From Bacillota bacterium (lineage in GTDB: Bacteria; Bacillota; Clostridia; Christensenellales; SZUA-584), in NCBI GenBank assembly GCA_023441905.1, contig JAEZNC010000031.1, positions 1 to 18,397 of the forward strand: 18,397 nt of DNA. Direction: 5' to 3'. The translations under genes and the position numbers were made by a program. Position 1 is the stretch's first letter, and every line of letters begins with the position of its first letter. Below are positions 1-5,203 of this stretch, piece by piece. Below the pieces are notes generated by a model. That model ran no database searches and had not been told where the DNA came from. It was given only the letters and a program-made list of their open reading frames with translations.

Positions 1-365
1 TTTACCTCGTTTATGTGCGCAACGCGGCGGGCGAAAAGGGGTTCTATCTGTTCAGCACCGAGGATGAATCGCTGCAGCGGTACAAGGGAGCGGCTTTATC
101 GGCACCGGCGCAGCCGACTGCACAGCCGTCCGCGGAGCCATCATCGGCGCCCGTTTCGGCACCGGCTGACATCGGCGGATTCGCGATTGATCAAACGCTC
201 TTTTACGCGCTGTGCGGGGTATGTGCCGTGCTGGCTGCGGCGGTGATTGTGCTTGCGGTGTTGTATACATCGAAAAAGTCGCGCAGCAAGCGCCGCGCGG
301 CCCGGTGGGAGAAGCGCAATTACGCGGCACCGAAAAAGGAAGATGAAACAGATCATCACGGCTAA
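1..365 (+). CDS. C-terminal part of a single-pass membrane-anchored protein (5' end outside window)
   Basis: The reading frame is open from the window edge (first full codon at position 3) to the TAA at 363-365, so the start lies upstream. What is visible has three parts. First come about 30 residues that look like the end of a folded extracellular domain (RNAAGEKGFYLFSTEDESLQ). Then follows a linker rich in Pro, Ala and Ser at about 93-167, typical of a wall-spanning spacer. Then come a hydrophobic membrane segment at about 198-266 and a strongly basic tail (KKSRSKRRAARWEK), which by the positive-inside rule should be cytoplasmic. It is therefore probably a surface or secreted domain held by a C-terminal anchor. 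There is no LPxTG sortase motif. A terminator follows 31 bases after the stop, so it ends its transcription unit. I do not recognise the family of the extracellular part. Confidence 0.75.
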   Translation, partial: YLVYVRNAAGEKGFYLFSTEDESLQRYKGAALSAPAQPTAQPSAEPSSAPVSAPADIGGFAIDQTLFYALCGVCAVLAAAVIVLAVLYTSKKSRSKRRAARWEKRNYAAPKKEDETDHHG

Positions 366-396
366 GCCTCTATCCGAAAATTCTTTGAACATCAAC

Positions 397-434
397 ATCC
401 CCCGGTGGCTTCAATACAAGCTCGGGGGATTTTT
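397..434 (+). terminator. Intrinsic terminator after the first gene
   Basis: A perfect 8-bp outer stem (397-404 with 423-430, ATCCCCCG/CGGGGGAT) contains a 4-bp inner stem (408-411 with 418-421). It is followed at once by a run of T (430-434). It sits 31 bases after the stop of the partial gene. Confidence 0.85.
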
Positions 435-654
435 ATAAACGGGTAAAGCTCATATTCCTAATCTTGTCCTAAGGCATGCGCAGCGGTCGGCAGCCGCAGC
501 GGCTTTAACTGGCTGTCCTAAGTTTTGTTAAGCGCATTTTCTAAGGCTTCTCCTCGCAGAAGCTGGCGCCGACAGGCGACTGATGAGGTGGTTGTGTTGC
601 AGCTTCAGCCTTTTCGATATCCCGTGAAGACCGGGCGTATTCTTCTGCAAATAA
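435..654. other. Gene-free spacer between two converging terminators
   Basis: No credible ORF or promoter was found here. The only structures are a short hairpin (546-551 with 558-563, GCTTCT/AGAAGC), a tight GCCGC-A-GCGGC palindrome near 492-502, and a CCTAAG word that occurs twice (near 470 and 517). I assign no function. Confidence 0.4.
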
Positions 655-688
655 AAGCGCCTGAGCCGATTGAATCGGTCAGGCGCTT
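651..688 (-). terminator. Intrinsic terminator of the leucine-rich-repeat protein gene
   Basis: A 10-bp perfect stem (655-664 with 679-688, AAGCGCCTGA/TCAGGCGCTT) continues, after one bulged base, into a 5-bp inner stem (666-670 with 674-678) with a three-base loop. On the minus strand the stem is followed by TTTTTAT. It lies 25 bases past the stop of the minus-strand gene. Confidence 0.85.
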
Positions 689-713
689 CTTCATACTGAT
701 TTGGTGTTTGGTG

Positions 714-3032
714 TTATTGCACCGTGACCGTGCACGATGCGGTCTGGCCGCTGCTCGTGGTTGCCGTGATCACGGCTGTACCCGGCGCGACGGCTCTTAG
801 CTTGCCCTTCGCGTCCACCGTGACGACGCCCGGGTTGCTGCTCGCCCATGTCACCGTTTTAAAGTCGGTATTCTTGGGCGCTATCGTCGCTTTCAGCGAG
901 CCCGTTTTGCCTGTTTTCAGCGTCAGCGCCCCTTTCGAGAGCTTGATGCCCGTCGGATAAATCGGCGTGACGTTGACGGTGCAGCTCGCCGATTTGCCGC
1001 TGCCGTCCGTCGCCGTGCAGGTGATGACGGCCGTGCCGCCCGCCTTGCCCGTGACCACACCCGAGCTGGAAACCGCGGCCACCTTGGGGTTGCTCGATGT
1101 CCACTTCAGCTTTTTAACGCTTGCGGTGCCCGGCGCAATGGCTGCACCCAGTTTTACCTTCTGCGTCCGCGCGATGGTGGTATTGGTCATGTTCAGCGAT
1201 ATCGACGCAACCGGCTGACGGACGGTGATCGACTTTTTCACCGTGGTGGTTTTTGTCTTGACCTTGCCCTTCTTGTCCACCGTCTGCGATACGATCTTCG
1301 TGATGATTGTGACTTTGCCGCCCGCGAGGAATGTCACGTTACCGCCCGCATCCACCGTCGCGATGGCGGGGTTGCTCGAGGAGTACGTGACCGACTGAAC
1401 GGTGTATCCCTTGGGGGGCGCGGGAGGAACGATAGTCAGCGCATTGCCCGCGTTCACTTTGGACGCTATTTTTTTGGCCGGAACGCTGCCCATGTAGGCC
1501 GGCTGGTTGACTGTGACGCTGCAGGTGGCGATATTATTCGTCACGTATGCGTCGCGCACGGCTGCGGTATAGGTGCCTGCAGCAACGCCGCCAAACACAT
1601 TCGAAGCTTGCCAGTTTGTCCCGCCGTTGAGGGAATATTCATAGTAGCCGGAGTTGCCGCCCGAAGCAGACACAGTCACGCTGCCGTTTGCGGTACCGTA
1701 TACGGTTGCGTCCGTTTTGGTGCAGCTTATGCTGATGGGTTGAGGCGCTTCCACATAGATGGTGCATGATGCCGACTTGTCGAGGCTTGTCGCAGTAATT
1801 ATTACCGTACCCACTGCCTTAGCCGATATCACGCCGTCAGCGTCAACCGTAGCCACGGATTCGTTGTTGCTGCTCCATGTCACATAGCCGCCTGCGGGTG
1901 TTGTGGAAATATCCAGCATTCCTAAAGTGCCCGCCACCATTCTCGCTGAAGATGGGCTAACCCGAATTGATGTGGTGAAGGTGCCGAACGGAATGCCATA
2001 GGCAGAGGCATAGCTTTGGGTGGTTGAGCCCGCGTTGCCATAGAGCACGGCTTCGTCTGAATAACCGAAGACCACGCCAGGGTTTTCATTTTTAATATCA
2101 TCATAATCATACATAACATTGTTGCTGTACACAATGACCTTTTTGAGGTTGAAATTGAATGAAAAAGACTCTTGTCCTATATTTTGAACGCCTGACGGGA
2201 TTATGACGCTGGCTAAATCGCATCCTTGAAAAGCATAAACACCTATGGTCATCAAGCTTTGAGGAAGCGTGACCTGAGTAAGGGGAGCGCCGTAGAAAGC
2301 ATCTGTTCCGATAGTCTGAACGCCTTCAGAAACCGTATAACTGGTGAGGCCTTTTCCTTTGGGATACATAATTAATGTTGTACCTGCTTTATTAAACAAA
2401 ACACCATCAATGCTTGTATAAGTGCTGTTGGCCGGGTCAACATTAATCGCTTGCATATTAGGGCATGCGTCAATAGCTAAGAGTCCGATTGAACTGACCG
2501 ATGCCGGTATGGTTATCGATGTAAGGCCTGCACCCCAGAAACAACCGTAGCCAATTTTCTCTAAACTGCTGGGCAGTGTTACGCTTGTCAGTGCAACACA
2601 GTGATTAAAGCCGTATATTTCTTTCACGCCTGCTGATACTGTGACAGAGGTTATGAAATCATTCTCGAGAAAGGTATCAAAATCTATCACTTTAACAGGG
2701 CAGCTACCCAATGCGAGAGGCGTGGTTACAGCAGTACTTGTACCGATATAGCCTATTGTTACCGCGAAATCGTCGCTGGTATCGCCTGCTGTGTCATTAG
2801 CATCAATAAAGTATTGCCAATCGCCTTCTGCTAAGACGGCTGCCGTGGTGAAGTCAAGGTCTTGCGAATCATACGATGTACCATCCAAATCTTTAATGGC
2901 CTCGTATTTCTCATCTTCACCCGGCAAAGTGGTTTGTACAGATGTCTGGCTTTCGTCTTCTGCCATTGCTGTCACCGGGAAAGTCAACAACAGCAAAAGC
3001 GTCATCAGCAGACAAACGACTCTTTTTCTCAT
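714..3032 (-). CDS. Secreted BspA-type leucine-rich-repeat protein with Ig-like (Big_2) domains
   Basis: This is a 772-residue extracellular protein. Residues 1-24 are a Sec signal peptide: basic MRKR, a leucine-rich core, and a cut after AMA. Residues about 125-350 are BspA-type (LRR_5) repeats with the family hallmarks of L-x-S-V-T-L-P-x-S-L-x-x-I-G units, YTSIDGVLFNKAGTTLIMYP and a closing SYASAYGIPF. Big_2 Ig-like domains follow at about 354-428, 606-688 and 692-772, each with the W-S-S-N-N/P-x-V-A-x-V signature and the V-I-T-A-T strand. A degenerate fourth lies at about 514-604. Between the first two is a SprB-like repeat (about 430-510). There is no sortase signal, S-layer domain or membrane anchor, so attachment is unclear. 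The start is supported by AAGGAGA 7 bases upstream. Proteins of this build usually act in adhesion or carbohydrate contact, but its ligand cannot be read from the sequence. The gene's two halves differ strongly in GC. Confidence 0.93.
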   Translation of the reverse strand: MRKRVVCLLMTLLLLLTFPVTAMAEDESQTSVQTTLPGEDEKYEAIKDLDGTSYDSQDLDFTTAAVLAEGDWQYFIDANDTAGDTSDDFAVTIGYIGTSTAVTTPLALGSCPVKVIDFDTFLENDFITSVTVSAGVKEIYGFNHCVALTSVTLPSSLEKIGYGCFWGAGLTSITIPASVSSIGLLAIDACPNMQAINVDPANSTYTSIDGVLFNKAGTTLIMYPKGKGLTSYTVSEGVQTIGTDAFYGAPLTQVTLPQSLMTIGVYAFQGCDLASVIIPSGVQNIGQESFSFNFNLKKVIVYSNNVMYDYDDIKNENPGVVFGYSDEAVLYGNAGSTTQSYASAYGIPFGTFTTSIRVSPSSARMVAGTLGMLDISTTPAGGYVTWSSNNESVATVDADGVISAKAVGTVIITATSLDKSASCTIYVEAPQPISISCTKTDATVYGTANGSVTVSASGGNSGYYEYSLNGGTNWQASNVFGGVAAGTYTAAVRDAYVTNNIATCSVTVNQPAYMGSVPAKKIASKVNAGNALTIVPPAPPKGYTVQSVTYSSSNPAIATVDAGGNVTFLAGGKVTIITKIVSQTVDKKGKVKTKTTTVKKSITVRQPVASISLNMTNTTIARTQKVKLGAAIAPGTASVKKLKWTSSNPKVAAVSSSGVVTGKAGGTAVITCTATDGSGKSASCTVNVTPIYPTGIKLSKGALTLKTGKTGSLKATIAPKNTDFKTVTWASSNPGVVTVDAKGKLRAVAPGTAVITATTSSGQTASCTVTVQ

Positions 3033-3108
3033 ATCTTTTCTCCTTACTGTATGTTTTTATTTTTTTAATGGGATTTACCACCCATAAAGAATGCGAAGGG
3101 CCACATTT

Positions 3109-3137
3109 ATTATAGAATTAAAGCCATAAATATATAA
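3109..3137 (-). promoter_or_regulatory. Candidate sigma-A promoter of the leucine-rich-repeat protein gene
   Basis: A perfect TATAAT on the minus strand lies at 3114-3109, about 77 bases before the start codon. The -35 region at the usual spacing (TTATAT, 3137-3132) is poor, so the call rests on the -10 box and its position. Confidence 0.4.
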
Positions 3138-3165
3138 GATATGGGCATATATAACTGTCATATCA

Positions 3166-3179
3166 TATCATATATGATA
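3166..3179. repeat. 14-bp perfect palindrome in the AT-rich divergent spacer
   Basis: TATCATATATGATA is its own reverse complement and lies between the divergent leucine-rich-repeat gene and spoIIID. It could be an operator. In such AT-rich sequence a chance palindrome is also plausible. Confidence 0.3.
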
Positions 3180-3312
3180 ATAAAATATAAAACAATACAA
3201 AAATATATAAAAATCGACAATAATTCAATAACTGTGACCTGTCGATTTCTTTGCCATCTCACGCATTTGAGGAGAGTGCGGTATACTGCCACCGTTTTTT
3301 TAATGGCGTAAT

Positions 3313-3341
3313 ACATACAAGCTTTCTTAGGTACATACACA
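3313..3341 (+). promoter_or_regulatory. Candidate SigE-type promoter of spoIIID
   Basis: CATACACA at 3334-3341 matches the Bacillus SigE -10 consensus (CATACAnT) at 7 of 8 positions. An ACATACA at 3313-3319, 14 bases upstream, carries the CATA core of the -35 element. The predicted transcript would start near 3348, about 26 bases before the start codon. In Bacillus subtilis spoIIID is transcribed by SigE, which agrees with the match. Confidence 0.4.
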
Positions 3342-3373
3342 TGTACAAAGTATGGTCGAAGGGGGCTTATTGT

Positions 3374-3631
3374 ATGAAGGAATACATTGAAGACAGGGTA
3401 CAGCGCATCGCAGACTATGTGCTGGAAAGCGGCGCCACGGTACGGCAGGCGGCGAAAGCCTTTGGTACGAGCAAAAGCACGGTTCATAAGGACTTAACCG
3501 AACGCCTGGCCGCCATTTCACCGGCGCTAGCCAAAGCGGTAGCCGAGGTGCTCAAAAAAAACAAAGACGAACGTCACATACGCGGCGGCAACGCCACGCG
3601 GTTAAAATATAAGGAATCGGTGGTGAAATAA
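3374..3631 (+). CDS. spoIIID: SpoIIID, mother-cell sporulation transcription factor
   Basis: This 85-residue DNA-binding protein is nearly the usual length for SpoIIID. It contains the family core: an N-terminal helix (MKEYIEDRVQRIADYVLESG), a helix-turn-helix at about 21-45 with ATVRQAAKAFGTSKSTVHKD, and the basic C-terminal segment DERHIRGGNAT that contacts DNA in the characterised protein. In Bacillus it activates and represses many SigE-dependent mother-cell genes during spore formation. The frame is open further upstream (from 3251), but family alignment places the start at the ATG of 3374, which has a GAAGGGGG ribosome site just upstream. The neighbours are not the mbl and flgG-type genes often found beside spoIIID. 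Instead an ORF-free structured region follows directly. A 7-bp hairpin (3629-3635 with 3645-3651) overlaps the stop codon. Confidence 0.97.
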   Translation: MKEYIEDRVQRIADYVLESGATVRQAAKAFGTSKSTVHKDLTERLAAISPALAKAVAEVLKKNKDERHIRGGNATRLKYKESVVK

Positions 3632-3655
3632 GCGGGCGTTTTGTCCGCTTATGCA

Positions 3656-3908
3656 CCGGCGTTTTCACGAAAAGCCGGCAACGTCTCGAAGCCGCGCAGT
3701 ACACGCGGCTTCTGGCTGATGATAAAACCTACAAGTTATCTTCCGATGACCTAGCCCGAAGAGATAGAACAGGGAAGTGCACGAGACATGACCGGGTTTT
3801 AGCTATTCTCTCTCCCCAGTCACCTGTCGGGGACAGCCTTTAGGGTAGTCTTCACAAGGGGGATAAAGTTTTTTGACACTCTGAGCCGCGCAGAATGCGC
3901 GGCTTTTT
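3656..3908 (+). ncRNA. Candidate structured non-coding RNA downstream of spoIIID
   Basis: There is no ORF here, but strong ordered pairing. Hairpin A is 3656-3665 with 3670-3678 (CCGGC and TTTT arms, one bulged base). Hairpin B is a perfect 9-bp stem, 3688-3696 with 3704-3712. A long domain is closed by 3736-3744 with 3858-3866 (9 bp including two G-U pairs), possibly extended by 3724-3728 with 3868-3872. Inside it lie a stem of 3760-3767 with 3803-3811 and a C-rich hairpin of 3814-3817 with 3829-3832. CCCG 3755-3758 could pair with CGGG 3793-3796 inside that stem, making a pseudoknot. A terminator closes the unit. No riboswitch, tmRNA, SRP, RNase P or T-box core motif was recognised. Size and phylum would allow a raiA-type RNA, but that is a guess. 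The exact 5' end is unknown, and the RNA may be processed from the spoIIID transcript. Confidence 0.5.
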
Positions 3909-3913
3909 GAGTG
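3877..3913 (+). terminator. Intrinsic terminator closing the structured RNA
   Basis: A 9-bp perfect GC-rich stem (3884-3892 with 3896-3904, AGCCGCGCA/TGCGCGGCT) has a GAA loop and is followed by TTTTT (3904-3908). Flanking CACTC (3877-3881) and GAGTG (3909-3913) can also pair around the T run. Confidence 0.85.
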
Positions 3914-3969
3914 CCAATTTCCAATGATGCCTGCAGAGAGGATGCAGATTTTCACATATTTTCATCCGA

Positions 3970-3988
3970 ATCGCGGTGATTTCGCGAT
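3970..3988. repeat. Inverted repeat upstream of the sigma-54-like promoter
   Basis: ATCGCG (3970-3975) and CGCGAT (3983-3988) are perfect inverted copies separated by 7 bases, about 126 bases upstream of the sigma-54-like element. That is the distance range and form of binding sites used by sigma-54 activator proteins. The role is inferred from position only. The rest of the spacer 3914-4110 shows no ORF. Confidence 0.3.
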
Positions 3989-4113
3989 GCTTGTTTGCGA
4001 TGCCGGCGATTGACCGCTTCCGCAGCTTTTATAAACGGCTTGTTGCACACCGCCTCACGATAAATAACTGAGGAAGCCAAAACACAAACATGCAGAGCGC
4101 AATCAGCAGAATT

Positions 4114-4128
4114 TGGCACGCGCATTGC
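4114..4128 (+). promoter_or_regulatory. Sigma-54 (RpoN/SigL) type -24/-12 promoter
   Basis: TGGCAC, five bases, then TTGC: an exact match to the core -24/-12 consensus. GG at 4115-4116 and GC at 4127-4128 are separated by the required 10 bases. The next base after TGGCAC is also the preferred G. It points at the small membrane protein gene, with a predicted start near 4140. Its -12 half coincides with the -35 box of a sigma-A promoter. No activator gene lies in the window. Confidence 0.5.
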
Positions 4129-4153
4129 CCAAAAACCCTTTTTGCGGTATAAT
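4125..4153 (+). promoter_or_regulatory. Sigma-A promoter of the small membrane protein gene
   Basis: TTGCCC (4125-4130), a spacer of exactly 17 bases, then a perfect TATAAT (4148-4153), 30 bases before the start codon. The -10 box is perfect and the -35 box matches at 4 of 6 positions. Confidence 0.7.
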
Positions 4154-4182
4154 ACGGAAAAGATAAAACAGTGAGGGTGACT

Positions 4183-4524
4183 ATGCGTAAATTGGAAATC
4201 GGCCTCGGTGTGGCCGCAGGTTTAACAGGTATCATATTATCGGTTCTTTCCCTGATGCAGGTGCTGCCCTATACAGACAAAGACTTGCTTTTGCCTCACG
4301 ATGCGGCCAGCGTGCAAACGTATGCCATGGTGCTGCTTGCTGCCAATGCGCTGGGTATTATCGGTGCGGTGATTGTCAAATGGCATCATCTGCTGGGCTC
4401 TGTCATCATGTTTGCTGTCACGCTCGTTATCCTTGTTTTCGGCTTTCCGTGGCTGTGCATCCCCTCCGTGGTCTATATCATGAGCGTCGTGCTGGCAATG
4501 GTCCCGGTTAAATACGAGGAATAG
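4183..4524 (+). CDS. Small integral membrane protein of unknown function (DUF4064-like)
   Basis: This 113-residue protein is almost wholly membrane. Hydrophobic segments lie at about residues 5-25, 45-65 and 70-108, the last probably forming two helices, so three or four membrane passes. There are no catalytic or metal-binding motifs. Size and topology resemble the small DUF4064-type membrane proteins of Firmicutes, but this is a loose resemblance. The ATG at 4183 is chosen over the in-frame GTG at 4171 because GAGGGTGA lies 5 bases upstream of the ATG and would fall inside the longer version. It is preceded by overlapping sigma-54-like and sigma-A promoters. Its end (GAGGAA) supplies the ribosome site for a pseudogene that begins 3 bases after the stop, so the two once formed an operon. 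Confidence 0.75.
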   Translation: MRKLEIGLGVAAGLTGIILSVLSLMQVLPYTDKDLLLPHDAASVQTYAMVLLAANALGIIGAVIVKWHHLLGSVIMFAVTLVILVFGFPWLCIPSVVYIMSVVLAMVPVKYEE

Positions 4525-4527
4525 ACA

Positions 4528-5018
4528 TTGATATTTGTAACCGGAGCGAGAGGGCATATCGGCAGCGTGCTGATTCGCCGGCTCTCTGCTCAGGCTTTCA
4601 CGATCTGCGCGTGATGACATCAATGTGAGCGGCGTTAAACACACCGTCTACGGATGGCATCATTCGCGCGCGGCAGCACGGCAATCAGGGGGAAGGTTAT
4701 ATTATCTCGGGCGAAGAATGCCCCATTAGCGATGAACCGGCTCGTTGGCTGCCTTGCAGGCAGTGAGCTAAAAACGGTGAATTTGCCGGTTTTTTTGGTC
4801 AGAGCGGCTGCGGCCATGTTTAGTGTTTATTACCGTCTGGCGGATAAAACGCCAATCATCACGCCGGAGACAATCGATGTGGTGACATCCGGAGTGAAAA
4901 TATCCAATCAAAAAGCGAAATCGGAAATCGGCTTTGCCCGCGTTTACTCGATGAAACAATGCGCGACACCGTCCAGTGGCATAGCGAAGCGGATAAAAGT
5001 AGAACAATTATGCTATAA
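4528..5018 (+). pseudogene. Decayed NAD(P)-dependent epimerase/dehydratase (extended SDR) gene
   Basis: Three fragments in different frames together spell the two ends of an extended short-chain dehydrogenase. From a TTG at 4528, IFVTGARGHIGSVLIRRLSA shows the family's N-terminal Rossmann T-G-x-x-G-x-x-G motif and then stops at 4612. Around 4691-4760 another frame reads EGYIISGEECPISDE, as in the family's substrate-domain region. From about 4771 a third frame gives VNLPVFLVRAAAAMFSVYYR and TIDVVTSGVKISNQKAKSEI. Near 4930 the frame shifts again to LLDETMRDTVQWHSEADK, the usual C-terminal end, and stops at 5016-5018. An intact enzyme needs about 1000 bases. Only 491 remain, so the middle was lost in addition to the frameshifts. 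GAGGA (4516-4520) is a ribosome site at the right distance, consistent with former coupling to the membrane protein gene upstream. Confidence 0.8.
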
Positions 5019-5096
5019 ACCCATTATATACGAAAATTATCCGTTTATTTTCGTAAATTTGCGAAAATTTCGGTTTTTTCGTTTTTATATTCATAT

Positions 5097-5190
5097 TTCA
5101 AGTTTATAAATAATTGTTCATATACAAACGATCTGATTTATCGTTCGGTTTCTTAATATGGCATGGAATCGATTAAAATAAATACGGAGG
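5097..5190 (+). promoter_or_regulatory. Upstream control region of the first receptor, shared with the second
   Basis: Three blocks here recur before the second receptor: TTCAAGTTTATAAATA (5097-5112), TTCGGTTT (5144-5151) and a TAAATACGGAGG stretch ending in the ribosome site (5190). Inside, TAAA (5107-5110), 16 bases, then AACGATCT (5127-5134) weakly resembles a SigD flagellar promoter (TAAA-N15-GCCGATAT). The equivalent site before the second gene does not match well, so the sigma factor is uncertain. Confidence 0.45.
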
Positions 5191-5203
5191 GAATTTGACA
5201 CTC

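Noticed and set aside
3656..3908. tmRNA, SRP RNA or RNase P RNA for the region after spoIIID
   Set aside because: None of the hallmark cores of these RNAs, such as the SRP GGAAGGAAGCAGC-type loop or a tRNA-like end, is visible.
4654..5109. 151-codon frame taken as a gene of its own
   Set aside because: Its middle is the C-terminal region of an SDR enzyme and its ends are out-of-frame sequence, so it is part of the pseudogene.
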